From a virus: a stretch of 64,000 nt of DNA. The stretch's first letter is position 1; every line of letters begins with the position of its first letter. Of this stretch, positions 12,414 to 20,947 are shown one piece after another. The stretch spans positions 62,001 through 126,000 of IMG/VR virus record IMGVR_UViG_3300046665_000434; one strand, 5' to 3'. The position numbers and the translations under genes are program-made. The notes below the pieces were generated by a model. The model saw nothing but the letters and a program-made list of their open reading frames with translations, was not told the origin of the DNA and made no database searches.

Positions 12414-12845
12414 ATGTCCATTAGACCGCCAGTGTTGGCGATTGATCGCCAGAAACATTATCGTGATGCATTTACCGATAAAACGATGCGGCTCTATCTG
12501 CCCGTCAACGATCGGGACGAGGTGGTCGAGCACACTAACGGAGAGTGGTTGAAGTGCTGGACCTGGACCGATGTTGAAGGTGAGGTCCCGGTTGCGCTGT
12601 CATCGACAGCGGTGGGTATTTCCCACGCTCTGTTGTGGGCTCCTCGAGAAGATGCCCGTTTGACGCCAGATGGCGTGGTGATCGTCATGGCGCCATTACC
12701 TCGCAGTGTGGCATTCAATAGCCTCAGTAAGCTCGACCAATGGTCACGGCATCTGGAGCGGTCACCTGAATTTGATATCGAGTATCGAGTCGAGACAAAA
12801 CCGATATTCGTCGTTAATGACCCTGAAGAAAATCCACGTAATTAA
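12414..12845 (+). CDS. Unknown protein, 143 aa
   Basis: SD GGAAG upstream of ATG 12414. Beta-rich soluble protein. It ends 16 nt before the QueC-like gene and is probably co-transcribed with it. Confidence 0.75.
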   Translation: MSIRPPVLAIDRQKHYRDAFTDKTMRLYLPVNDRDEVVEHTNGEWLKCWTWTDVEGEVPVALSSTAVGISHALLWAPREDARLTPDGVVIVMAPLPRSVAFNSLSKLDQWSRHLERSPEFDIEYRVETKPIFVVNDPEENPRN

Positions 12846-12861
12846 TAAGGAGGGTATTCCC

Positions 12862-13953
12862 TTGGCTGAGAAGAAACCTTTGCTGCTGTTCTCCGGTGGT
12901 CTGGACTCCACGTACATCGCGTACAAACACTTCATTAAACAAGAACAGTTCGATATTGTCTATATCGATGGTCGCCAATCTCGTCGTAAAATCGAGGTCG
13001 AGGAGGCTGTTCGTGGTGAGATCCTCAATTGGTTACGTAAGCATACTGAGTTCTCCTGCTATCCTCGCCAACACTCCGCGGCGTCTACCGTGGACTGGTC
13101 TAACGCTACCAGCGCCGGGTTTCGTCAGGCTATGGCTTGGTTTGTATGCGCTCTGGAAGTGGTCGATCCACACGTACACTCTTGCGTGGAAATCGGCTAT
13201 GTTGCAGGTGATCAGATCTCATCCAATCTCGATACCCTGATCGCCGCTTGGAACGCGCTCTGGCCGGTAGCTAAAATCAGCGACAGCGTGGTCCCATTGA
13301 AATTTCCTCTTCGTTATACGACGAAGACTGAAATCATGAACCATATGCCGAAGGATCTGTACGAACTCACTTGGGTGTGTGAGCTTCCTAAGGGTGATGT
13401 TCGTACAGGGTATAAACCTTGTGGTGACTGTGTTCCATGCGATACCCGAGGAATGCTCGAGTACTCCAAAGCTCGTCGGAAAATGACTGCTGAAGAGCAA
13501 AGTCAGCTCGATGCATGGATCGGAAAAACTCTCGATCTGCGCCAACTGGCGAAACCTGAAATCGTGGCAGCGACTGCAAAGGACGCATATAGCGTTACGG
13601 ATAGTGTACAGGAGATCGTCGAGATCGCCAAGAAACTTTCCGAACCTGCCGATGAGAAGCCGGTCACTTACCAACTTGACTGGTCGAAGGTAAAGCAGGG
13701 AGGTACTGATGTCGCCAATGCGTTACAACAGCTTACCGATACAGCGCTGGCGATCAATAAACTCCCTCCTTCGGAAATGGCAAAACTGTTTGTGCTCGAT
13801 GATCACGGCGACCCTCTTCCAGTTGCAGACGGCGCGGTAAAATGGGTAGATCCGATGACATCTGTGCTTAAACGGGATCTTGAGGAACGCGGGTATATGG
13901 ATGCGATCCCATCGGGGCCGGTCAATGACTTACGGAAGGAGGCTGACCTGTAA
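12862..13953 (+). CDS. QueC-like PP-loop ATPase (7-cyano-7-deazaguanine synthase family)
   Basis: 363 residues from a TTG start at 12862 with a strong AAGGAGGG SD; longer readings would overlap the upstream gene. LLLFSGGLDST at residues ~7-17 is the PP-loop that adenylates substrate. A cysteine set near residue 180 (WVCELPK...YKPCGDCVPC) matches the zinc site of QueC. A C-terminal extension of ~120 residues follows. QueC makes preQ0 for queuosine, and in phages can feed deazaguanine DNA modification. No queD, queE or transglycosylase is visible here, so the pathway is unproven. Confidence 0.75.
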   Translation: MAEKKPLLLFSGGLDSTYIAYKHFIKQEQFDIVYIDGRQSRRKIEVEEAVRGEILNWLRKHTEFSCYPRQHSAASTVDWSNATSAGFRQAMAWFVCALEVVDPHVHSCVEIGYVAGDQISSNLDTLIAAWNALWPVAKISDSVVPLKFPLRYTTKTEIMNHMPKDLYELTWVCELPKGDVRTGYKPCGDCVPCDTRGMLEYSKARRKMTAEEQSQLDAWIGKTLDLRQLAKPEIVAATAKDAYSVTDSVQEIVEIAKKLSEPADEKPVTYQLDWSKVKQGGTDVANALQQLTDTALAINKLPPSEMAKLFVLDDHGDPLPVADGAVKWVDPMTSVLKRDLEERGYMDAIPSGPVNDLRKEADL

Positions 13954-14705
13954 TGCTGCAATCTATCGATAGCCTCGCCCTGAAGACCATGTTCAAAGTC
14001 AGGCTCGAGAAATTGGGCCTGTTGTTCGTACATGACTTCATCAGGATTCACAACCCTGGACGTAACACGTACCACAACACCACCCACATGCTCGGTGTCG
14101 CTGAGATGGCTACTCGTCTGTGGGATATCGAAGTAGGTCCAGCTGAGCACGATGAGGCCGGTAACTGTCTCGAAGAGCTCGTGGTGGCTGCGTTATTCCA
14201 CGACTTCGACCACAGTGCTGGTGAACTCCCTGACAAGGAGAACATAGCTGACGCCAAGCTTGGCATCGAACAGATGCTGGATCGGAAAGAGTACGACGGT
14301 CAAGTCGGCCTTTACATGATCATGGACGACGGGTTTATCCCGGCCGTTCATCGATTGATGGATGTTACGGAATACCCGTTCGTACATGAGCCAGTCAGTA
14401 CGTCTGAGAAGATCATCCGCGATGCGGATATCCTCTATACGTTCCAGAGCCGTACAGGGCCGATCGTACATGGCCTGTATCGAGAGCTGATGAAGTCTGG
14501 ACGTCTGACTATCGGCATGACGTTCGGACAGTTCCTGGAAGGTCAGCAAGGCTTCCTGGATGGTGTGCAGATGTTCACCAAGACGGGGGCGGTGTTGAAG
14601 GAAGCGTTGACTGCTAAGGTCATTGCCGAACAAAAGCGTTTCGATTACGAAGTCCTCAATGAACGAGGACAGATCCTCAAAAACCAGTTCAGGAATAAAC
14701 GATGA
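13953..14705 (+). CDS. HD-domain phosphohydrolase, 250 aa
   Basis: Its start overlaps the QueC-like stop by one base. HD signature: YHNTTH (H41, H45), FHDFDH (H83-D84) and IIRDADIL (D157). These form a metal site for phosphomonoester or phosphodiester hydrolysis. The YHNxxH spacing resembles phosphodiesterase-like HD proteins. It sits between a nucleobase-pathway gene and dCTP deaminase, which suggests nucleotide metabolism. Substrate unknown. Confidence 0.82.
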   Translation: MLQSIDSLALKTMFKVRLEKLGLLFVHDFIRIHNPGRNTYHNTTHMLGVAEMATRLWDIEVGPAEHDEAGNCLEELVVAALFHDFDHSAGELPDKENIADAKLGIEQMLDRKEYDGQVGLYMIMDDGFIPAVHRLMDVTEYPFVHEPVSTSEKIIRDADILYTFQSRTGPIVHGLYRELMKSGRLTIGMTFGQFLEGQQGFLDGVQMFTKTGAVLKEALTAKVIAEQKRFDYEVLNERGQILKNQFRNKR

Positions 14706-15493
14706 GTCTACTATCCGATCGGCAGATCAGGGCACGCTGTACACCGCCTGAGTTTTACGCAGTGACTACCCATCAGAAGACTAATCAGCAACTGGTCTTC
14801 CCGTATGGTCGGGATCAACTGATCAAGAATTCGAGAGATCTTGATCAGGCCCGTGGGGATGGTGCGACCATGGTCGATTGTCCCCGGACAATGGGGCCGG
14901 TTACTCATTCCGCCACGGCTGAACTGTTGCGCAAGTCAGGCTGGAAACCAATGATCTCGCCCTTCTCACCAGAGTTGGTCAGGTATCACGGGAAGACCAG
15001 AATCATCAGCTGGGGTCTGAGCTCCTACGGGTACGACATTCGTATCTCTGGGGTTGACCTCAAGCTCTTCAACAACATCGGTGGACAGATCGTTGACCCG
15101 ATGCGGATCCAGACTGGCCGCTACGCAGTGCCGGAAGTGATGCACGATGATGAGTTCGATCTGGACTACTTCATCTTACCGCCTAACAGTCTGGTGCTGG
15201 CTCACACGGTTGAAAGCTTCTGTATCCCACGGGACATCCTCGTGACGTGCATTGGCAAGTCAACCTATGCCAGAGTGGGTGTGCACCAACTGGTGACGCC
15301 GCTGGAGCCTGAATGGGAAGGCGAATTGGTGCTCGAGATTGCATCGACTACCAACTATCACACCCGCGTCTATATCGGCTGCGGTATCGCTCAGCTGATG
15401 TTCAACAAAGCTGATGAAATCTGCGAGGTCAGTTACAAGGACCGTGACGGTAAGTATCAGGGACAGACGGGTACTCAAGATGCGCTCGTTTAA
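14702..15493 (+). CDS. dcd: dCTP deaminase (Dcd family) with an enlarged N-terminal region
   Basis: 263 residues; the start overlaps the upstream stop (ATGA). Core motifs are intact: SSYGYDIR (107-114), GKSTYARVGV (185-194), TPLEPEWEG with a following catalytic Glu (about 212), GIAQLMF, and a C-terminal KYQGQ nucleotide-binding lid. The enzyme deaminates dCTP to dUTP, feeding dTTP synthesis. Typical Dcd is ~190 aa. Here a Dcd-like first segment (LLSDRQIRARC) is separated from the expected continuation (near residue 80) by about 60 extra residues. Confidence 0.9.
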   Translation: MSLLSDRQIRARCTPPEFYAVTTHQKTNQQLVFPYGRDQLIKNSRDLDQARGDGATMVDCPRTMGPVTHSATAELLRKSGWKPMISPFSPELVRYHGKTRIISWGLSSYGYDIRISGVDLKLFNNIGGQIVDPMRIQTGRYAVPEVMHDDEFDLDYFILPPNSLVLAHTVESFCIPRDILVTCIGKSTYARVGVHQLVTPLEPEWEGELVLEIASTTNYHTRVYIGCGIAQLMFNKADEICEVSYKDRDGKYQGQTGTQDALV

Positions 15494-15520
15494 GATGGGA
15501 CTCTACCAGGATCATCGGTT

Positions 15521-15802
15521 ATGAGAACACTGTGTGTAATTCTGTTTGGCGTGTTCTTCAGTACTGGGTTATTCTATATCGCTGGTGCGTTCGTGGCCGG
15601 TGATTGGAACTCTGGTCATTGGGATGTCGTTTCCAAGCTCTTCTTGGCGATATCAATAATCATCGTCCATTTCGTGATGGTTATAGCTGGACTTGTCCAT
15701 CGTAAAGAAATTGAGACCTGGTTCAGGACTAAGCGAGCCCAAGTATCGGCAGCTAACGTAGTGCCGATTGTAAAGGAACAGGACAATGCCCGGAAAGGTT
15801 AG
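15521..15802 (+). CDS. Two-helix membrane protein, 93 aa
   Basis: Hydrophobic segments at residues ~3-25 (LCVILFGVFFSTGLFYIAG) and ~40-62 (LFLAISIIIVHFVMVIAGL), then a basic tail. Overlaps the next gene start. Function unknown. Confidence 0.7.
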   Translation: MRTLCVILFGVFFSTGLFYIAGAFVAGDWNSGHWDVVSKLFLAISIIIVHFVMVIAGLVHRKEIETWFRTKRAQVSAANVVPIVKEQDNARKG

Positions 15803-16193
15803 ATCTCGTAACTTCGATCTGGTGGTGGCGCAGATGCAATCCACCATTCTTCCATCGATTGGGTTATACCGCACCCAGGGCTGGAAGAAGTTCAGTTATC
15901 GAGTCAGTCGTGAGGATGCGGGGATTGGCCGCATCCGTGAAGAGCTGGTGGAGAAGGTTGTCGCCTATGGCAAGAAGGTCGGCATGATCATCTTCTACGA
16001 CAATCTCCACCACAGTTTCCACTTCGATTATGACCTCTTTTCGGTAACACTAACTGTAGATGAGGCCAAAGCGTTCAATGTAGCTTTCGAGGAGAGACGT
16101 CTTGGAACTGTGGACAATACAAATAGCCAAACACCGGTTAGCCAAAAGCCAAGGGATAGTGTTCCTCGACACAACAGTCAAGAGCGGCGATAG
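15786..16193 (+). CDS. Unknown protein, 135 aa
   Basis: Overlaps the upstream gene by 17 nt and the downstream gene by ~90 nt. The N-terminal ~110 residues look folded; the last 25 are polar and may be disordered. Confidence 0.65.
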   Translation: MPGKVRSRNFDLVVAQMQSTILPSIGLYRTQGWKKFSYRVSREDAGIGRIREELVEKVVAYGKKVGMIIFYDNLHHSFHFDYDLFSVTLTVDEAKAFNVAFEERRLGTVDNTNSQTPVSQKPRDSVPRHNSQERR

Positions 16194-16470
16194 ATGTTTT
16201 GCTCCTGGGTGGGGCATGGTAATGGCCCACAAGGCTGGTGAGATCTCGGATGAGGACTATACTGAGCGTTATATCGGGATGATGCGATACACCTATCACT
16301 TTCGCAAAGAACGTTGGTTGGAGGTATTGGCTAACGAACGGCTGGCTATAGCGTGTTATTGTACGCCCGGTAAGTTCTGTCACCGCCATCTACTGGCGGA
16401 CTACTTGGTGAAGGTTGGCCAACGAAACGGTATACTCGTAACGTTTAATGGCGAATTGACATCTGTATGA
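16102..16470 (+). CDS. DUF488-like protein, 122 aa
   Basis: Begins at a TTG codon (16102) with GGAG 8 nt upstream, inside the preceding frame. Near residue 85 IACYCTPGKFCHRHLLADYL matches the C-x-P-x-x-C-H-R motif common to DUF488-type proteins and their phage relatives, possibly a metal or nucleotide site. A later start is possible. Confidence 0.65.
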   Translation: MELWTIQIAKHRLAKSQGIVFLDTTVKSGDRCFAPGWGMVMAHKAGEISDEDYTERYIGMMRYTYHFRKERWLEVLANERLAIACYCTPGKFCHRHLLADYLVKVGQRNGILVTFNGELTSV

Positions 16471-16486
16471 GAGAAGCGTAGTTAGG

Positions 16487-17125
16487 ATGACTGTCATGAT
16501 AAAGCACATGTTCAAGCTGTTCAAGTGGCTGAGTGACAAAACCGACCAGGAACCCACACCTGAGTCCGTAGAAGAAACACCCAAGACTATAGAACCGCCT
16601 ATCTTGCTGAGGATCGATAAGATCGATTCCGATCAGGAGAACTCACGGCAGTTCTTGGCGTATGGGTGGTGTCATGGCATCCAGACTTACCTGACTAACT
16701 TCGTTTTTGATTGGGTAGAATTCATCAATCGGCAGATAGGGCCCGATGGGCACTACACTACCCGGATGATGCACGTCCCTGTTAATGACGAGTATCAGGT
16801 CAGAGCAGACTGGATCGATTCAGTAGATGGCCGAGCTCTAAACTTTACTGGCGATACTCCGTTGTTTGTATTCATGCCGTATCCTCGTTGGGGAGATGAG
16901 GTGGCATCTACAGACATGCTGTTCGGAGGTCCTAGTCACAAAGCGTTATCTATCCTGCATGCCGTAGCACTGAGGCTGGAATGTCGGATCAATACGATCG
17001 AGACCAGCCCTAACGGCGACATGCTGGTGATATTCAAACCGCGCGATAAAAACTTCGACTTAAAAGAAGTGGTCGGTCGCATCAAAGCGGTATTAGAAGA
17101 AACAACTCAAGAAAATAAGGGGTAG
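16487..17125 (+). CDS. Unknown protein, 212 aa
   Basis: Starts 16 nt after the upstream stop. N-terminal basic amphipathic helix (IKHMFKLFKWLSDK), a Thr/Glu-rich linker, then a ~150-residue soluble domain. No motif recognised. Confidence 0.72.
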   Translation: MTVMIKHMFKLFKWLSDKTDQEPTPESVEETPKTIEPPILLRIDKIDSDQENSRQFLAYGWCHGIQTYLTNFVFDWVEFINRQIGPDGHYTTRMMHVPVNDEYQVRADWIDSVDGRALNFTGDTPLFVFMPYPRWGDEVASTDMLFGGPSHKALSILHAVALRLECRINTIETSPNGDMLVIFKPRDKNFDLKEVVGRIKAVLEETTQENKG

Positions 17126-17127
17126 TC

Positions 17128-17838
17128 ATGGAACAGAAAGCTGCTAAGAAGCCTCGGGCCCGTACGATCGTAATCCCGATCGACCCTAGCCTCTCCCTGC
17201 GAGAGGTCGCTACGAGTAACTGTCAGGTATTCCATGCATTGAGAAAGCGCACCAATGCTGATATCTACCACTATGCCATTCCTGATAAAGAAGGCGGTAT
17301 CTTTCTGCGCCGTATCAGAGTGGTCAAGTCTGCAAAAGCCGACATAGGCTTCGAATTGGAAGACCTCCCGGATATCTCGGATCTGCACGATACCAATATG
17401 CCCTGGGCTGGACACTGCTCGCTCAAAGACGGAAGCCGTCAGTTTAACTCCAAGTACGTATTGTCCACCGTGATCGATACAGTGCTGGAGTTTGAGAACA
17501 TCCTGTACAACCTACATGTCTACCATGACCCGTCGGCGGGTCCTCTGCAACTGTTCGATCTACATCGAGCCGGGCGGATGGATACTTGCCATACGGTAAG
17601 TGTGCGGGACGATATCCCAGAGATCGATCGGCTACCTTTCTATGAGGAGCCTGAAGCGCTTCCAGAGGCTCTTGTGGAGTTGTTGGCGACGTACGGATAC
17701 CGTCACTCAGGAGGCACGTTGTTCGAACACCCTGACTGGTCTCACAATGCTAACGGTCGCATCAACTGCGTACCTTACGGCGTCATTCGCGAAGTCATCA
17801 TTGGTGAAAAACATGTTCAAGTTAGAACTGGTTCCTAA
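17128..17838 (+). CDS. Unknown protein, 236 aa
   Basis: Starts 2 nt after the upstream stop with AAGGGG as SD. Soluble alpha/beta protein. Its 3' end overlaps the i-spanin start by 26 nt. Confidence 0.72.
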   Translation: MEQKAAKKPRARTIVIPIDPSLSLREVATSNCQVFHALRKRTNADIYHYAIPDKEGGIFLRRIRVVKSAKADIGFELEDLPDISDLHDTNMPWAGHCSLKDGSRQFNSKYVLSTVIDTVLEFENILYNLHVYHDPSAGPLQLFDLHRAGRMDTCHTVSVRDDIPEIDRLPFYEEPEALPEALVELLATYGYRHSGGTLFEHPDWSHNANGRINCVPYGVIREVIIGEKHVQVRTGS

Positions 17839-18256
17839 GTGGGCCTGGGTGTTGTTGGCACTGGCATTGCTGGGTGGCGTGTATCTGGGTGCCAAGCATC
17901 TTGTCGATACCTACAACGCAGCGATCGAAAATGCGGCTACGTTGAAGTCGGCCAACGACAGTCTCCTGTTCGTCAACAACAATATCAATAACGAGCTCAT
18001 CAGTCAGATCGACGATCGCAAGACGGTCAACGACATGAACGTGAAGCTCGATACTGATAAGCAACAGTTGGCCGGACAGATTGGTGATATCTCCTCTCAG
18101 CTGGATCTGGAGATAGCCAAGCGTAAGTCCCTTGAGCGTGCTGGTAAACTCCAAGTGTGCGTCGACCCAAATCCAGGACCGCCTCCTGAAGCAGCGCTGA
18201 CTTGGAAAGCTTATTGCAAAGCCTCCAAAGACCCTAAATGTAGTACCGGGAGTTAA
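17813..18256 (+). CDS. i-spanin (Rz-like inner-membrane spanin)
   Basis: 147 residues. One N-terminal transmembrane helix (WAWVLLALALLGGVYLG, ~10-26), then a periplasmic coiled-coil-rich region (ENAATLKSANDSLLF ... DISSQLDLEIAKRKSLE), and a short C-terminal tail with Cys and Pro. This is the Rz architecture. It is followed within 6 nt by a small lipoprotein, the expected o-spanin. Together they would fuse inner and outer membranes at lysis. ATG 17813 is chosen because it places the TM at the N-terminus. Confidence 0.8.
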   Translation: MFKLELVPKWAWVLLALALLGGVYLGAKHLVDTYNAAIENAATLKSANDSLLFVNNNINNELISQIDDRKTVNDMNVKLDTDKQQLAGQIGDISSQLDLEIAKRKSLERAGKLQVCVDPNPGPPPEAALTWKAYCKASKDPKCSTGS

Positions 18257-18262
18257 CCACCC

Positions 18263-18595
18263 ATGATTCGTCCACTGTCGTTACTGTTGCTGCTGGGTCT
18301 ACTCGCGGGCTGTACCACCACTCGCGATGTTGTTGTTAAAGAAACCACCGTTCGTTATGTTACGCTTGACGATCAGTGGTTGGCTGATCTGCCGTTGCTG
18401 GTCACTCCAGCGTACGGTGAAGAGTATCAGAAAGCTACCCTGCAAGAACGTATCGACATGTGGTCGAAGTTCTACATCAAGTACGTAGAGCAGGGCGGTA
18501 GTCACAACCTGACGTTGGAAAACGCAAGGAAGTACAACGCATTGAAACGCGATGAAGTGCAGACCACCACTTGTCGCGATGGAGCGTGTAAGTAA
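18263..18595 (+). CDS. o-spanin (Rz1-like outer-membrane lipoprotein)
   Basis: 110 residues. A lipoprotein signal peptide (LSLLLLLGLLAGC) gives a lipobox with acylated Cys17. The mature part is longer and less proline-rich than classical Rz1, so it is a non-nested, separated o-spanin. Its position right after an i-spanin is the main support. Confidence 0.75.
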   Translation: MIRPLSLLLLLGLLAGCTTTRDVVVKETTVRYVTLDDQWLADLPLLVTPAYGEEYQKATLQERIDMWSKFYIKYVEQGGSHNLTLENARKYNALKRDEVQTTTCRDGACK

Positions 18596-18891
18596 TGGAG
18601 CTGGTTTATTTCTACGTGATAAACGCGATGCTGCTGTCAGGTAACGATGCGGTTAAAACACCCTCAGGGCCTGTACCGCCGTTTAACATTGGTTATATTG
18701 CCATCATCGTCTGTTTCATGGTGTGGTGCGTAATGAATGGTACATTAATCGTCAGGCAGGTCAAAGGTAAACCGATGACGGCTACTACGTGGGTTATCTT
18801 TGGCGTAGTGACTATCCTCTGTTTTGCCGGGGTTTGGGTTGGCGGTGAGTATCACACCAAGTTCTTGCAACATTGGTACGCAACACACTGA
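18595..18891 (+). CDS. Membrane protein, 98 aa, possible holin-like lysis protein
   Basis: Its start overlaps the o-spanin stop by one base. Two clear helices (YIAIIVCFMVWCVMNGTLIV and WVIFGVVTILCFAGVWVG), and a weaker N-terminal hydrophobic stretch. Membership of the spanin unit suggests a lysis role, but no endolysin is adjacent and sequence alone does not prove a holin. Confidence 0.7.
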   Translation: MELVYFYVINAMLLSGNDAVKTPSGPVPPFNIGYIAIIVCFMVWCVMNGTLIVRQVKGKPMTATTWVIFGVVTILCFAGVWVGGEYHTKFLQHWYATH

Positions 18892-18893
18892 CA

Positions 18894-18925
18894 TAGAGGG
18901 CGGGGAAACCCGCCCTCTATGCTGC
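18894..18925 (+). terminator. Terminator of the lysis unit
   Basis: An 11-bp perfect stem TAGAGGGCGGG/CCCGCCCTCTA with a GAAA tetraloop, ending at 18919. No long T-tract; TATGCTG follows. Confidence 0.75.
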
Positions 18926-18940
18926 TTCATTGAAAACATT

Positions 18941-18953
18941 TACAGTCATACAT
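18941..18953 (+). promoter_or_regulatory. Putative phage promoter element TACAGTCATACAT
   Basis: The 13-mer lies in an AT-rich stretch (ATTGAAAACATT just upstream) after a terminator and 44 nt before the next ATG. The same 13-mer recurs at 21457, 34026 and 50617, and its AGTCATACAT core at 10997. Confidence 0.5.
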
Positions 18954-18996
18954 TGTAAACTTGCACCACCCAACCAACTATTAGGAAGAGCTAAGT

Positions 18997-19890
18997 ATGA
19001 AAGTCCCGAAAACTTATACCAAATCTGACTTCGGTCCAGAGATCGCACGCAGCTCCGATAAACATCGCGTTATCGACATCCTAACCTCGGTCATGGAAGT
19101 CATGGCTGCCGAATTCCCGGCACAGTTGGGCTTCCCCTTCACTATCAATCGTGCTGGGCTGTATTCCTCGCTGCTGAAATTTACACCAGAGGCTTATGAC
19201 CTCTATATCGCTGATGGTGACGGCCTGGCCAACACCGAGGCGTACGAGCACTTACTCAACGAGATGGTGGTACATGCATACAACCTCTCCTGGTCGCATG
19301 TGTGTTTCACTAATCGTGTCCCGTTACCCTCCGATGCTGAATATACCGTAGGGTTATTCCTGGCCAATACGGATCTTCTGCACAAACAGGCCAGTCAATA
19401 CAGTCAGCTGACTCGCAGCTTCGACCATCTGTCTGTCACGGCGGGTGCGCCTGATCCTCTTGATGTCCTCGACCAGAAGGTTAAAGACATCACTGGAATC
19501 CGAGCAGAGGACATCGCAGGACTCATCGAATTCGAAGGGTTCCTCGCGAAGAATCTGGAGGATGGGATGGTGACGATCCACAATCTCGCAAATGTGAATG
19601 AATGCATCCGTGAAGTCATTCTCGATCTGATGCACAAACGCCTGGCAGAAAAACCTCGCCAGTCTCGCGCAACGCTCGAAGACCTGACCGACATGAGCGC
19701 CGCTCGTGAAGAGATGGACCAGGACCGCGCTGGCTATACGCCCAACCGCCCCGGCCGTACTCTGGGTCGCCAGCGCAGCACTGACCTTGAAAATATCCAC
19801 CAGACGCTGGAGATCATGGAGAAACAACTCCATTTCGCAACAGACCTGCTGCTGGGTATTGCGCGGCCTAATCGTAATAAGCAATACTAA
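18997..19890 (+). CDS. Unknown protein, 297 aa
   Basis: SD AGGAAGAG. Mostly helical, with a long C-terminal charged region (LEDLTDMSAAREEMDQDRAG). First gene after a terminator and a putative promoter. Possibly structural; no motif to confirm. Confidence 0.78.
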   Translation: MKVPKTYTKSDFGPEIARSSDKHRVIDILTSVMEVMAAEFPAQLGFPFTINRAGLYSSLLKFTPEAYDLYIADGDGLANTEAYEHLLNEMVVHAYNLSWSHVCFTNRVPLPSDAEYTVGLFLANTDLLHKQASQYSQLTRSFDHLSVTAGAPDPLDVLDQKVKDITGIRAEDIAGLIEFEGFLAKNLEDGMVTIHNLANVNECIREVILDLMHKRLAEKPRQSRATLEDLTDMSAAREEMDQDRAGYTPNRPGRTLGRQRSTDLENIHQTLEIMEKQLHFATDLLLGIARPNRNKQY

Positions 19891-19930
19891 CACTGATGCA
19901 CCCCACTAACCGAGTAGGTAAGGAAGTAAG

Positions 19931-20227
19931 ATGTCCCAAGTCAATAGCGTGCAGTACGACGAAAACTTCATCATGACATCCAACGGATATTATGCGGAGG
20001 TAGAAGCGTTACGGATGGCTCGGTCAGCACTTGACTCGAAGTATTCCGAACTCTCGTTGAAGCGCCAAGCTGCACTCATGGCGCATGACGATCTGGCTGA
20101 GGTCAACCGCAACATTGTTGAAGTTCAGATGGCTCGCCGCGACATCAACGACAAGATCGATGAAGCCCTTCAGAAACATCTGGGGTACATCCATACCAAC
20201 ACGCACCATCGCAACATGGTCGGCTAA
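19931..20227 (+). CDS. Coiled-coil protein, 98 aa
   Basis: SD AAGGAAG. Nearly all alpha-helical with heptad-like spacing (EVEALRMARSALDSKYSELS). A terminator hairpin follows. Function unknown. Confidence 0.75.
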   Translation: MSQVNSVQYDENFIMTSNGYYAEVEALRMARSALDSKYSELSLKRQAALMAHDDLAEVNRNIVEVQMARRDINDKIDEALQKHLGYIHTNTHHRNMVG

Positions 20228-20252
20228 CTGACCTGATGGGTAGATAGGGGAG

Positions 20253-20290
20253 GGAGACTTAGGTCTCCTTCTTCTATTCTTTCTTTTTTA
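20253..20290 (+). terminator. Terminator
   Basis: GGAGAC-TTAG-GTCTCC, then a pyrimidine-rich run containing six consecutive T. Confidence 0.72.
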
Positions 20291-20317
20291 TCAGTACGTT
20301 TTGAAAAGGATAGCAGC

Positions 20318-20887
20318 ATGAATTTCCAACGCACGGATACTGCTCCGGTGCCAGCAATCCTCTTGCTGGTGAGTTCCGAAGATCTGGTAACCCCAGCTCT
20401 GGAACGTCTGGGCATTTCACCGGATGAAACGATTACCCTGGATGCTGCAACCGTATGGGATCGCCGGTGGCGCGAAGCAGACAAACAGAAGGTGTACGTA
20501 GCCGTTCTCACTGAACGTCTCTACACGCAATACACCAGTCAGGTATGGATCACGGCGAGTGGCATGCCTGATCTTGACTGGTCTGGTCTTGATGATATCC
20601 CTGAATACCATCGCCAGTTCCTGGCCCTGCGTGCTCTGGGTTACTTCTTCGGCAATACGCTGATCGATGCAAACGGCGATACTCAGTCGCTGTATCAGCC
20701 TGACGTCATCAACGAGTTCGATGTCATCCTGACTGAAACTGCAATCGATGCCTATTTGAACAAGTTCGAAAACGCATTGCTTGTCGATCCGTACGATGCT
20801 AAGAACCCAGTACCGCCAGGCGGTGGCGGTGGTCTGTTGGATCAGATGGTAGCCACTCCACCTGATGGCGACGATAACCTCATCTAA
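20318..20887 (+). CDS. Unknown protein, 189 aa, tandem paralogue of the next gene
   Basis: AAAAGGA SD. Residues ~27-70 (ALERLGISPDETITL, TVWDRRWREADKQKVYVAVL) align closely with the 20948 product. The C-terminus ends in a Gly/Pro-rich tail (NPVPPGGGGGLLDQ). A terminator separates the two paralogues, so they may be expressed independently. Confidence 0.78.
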   Translation: MNFQRTDTAPVPAILLLVSSEDLVTPALERLGISPDETITLDAATVWDRRWREADKQKVYVAVLTERLYTQYTSQVWITASGMPDLDWSGLDDIPEYHRQFLALRALGYFFGNTLIDANGDTQSLYQPDVINEFDVILTETAIDAYLNKFENALLVDPYDAKNPVPPGGGGGLLDQMVATPPDGDDNLI

Positions 20888-20895
20888 CCTCAAGT

Positions 20896-20925
20896 CGAGG
20901 GACTTCGGTCCCTCGGTTTATGCCG
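20896..20925 (+). terminator. Terminator hairpin followed by TTTATGCCG
   Basis: CGAGGGAC-TTCG-GTCCCTCG, then GTTTATGCCG. Confidence 0.8.
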
Positions 20926-20947
20926 TATCTATAAATAAGGAAGCCGT

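Noticed and set aside
12862-15493. A complete queuosine or deazaguanine modification operon
   Set aside because: Only the QueC-like gene is recognisable; the neighbours are an HD hydrolase and dCTP deaminase, with no queD, queE, folE, tgt or dpdA in the window.
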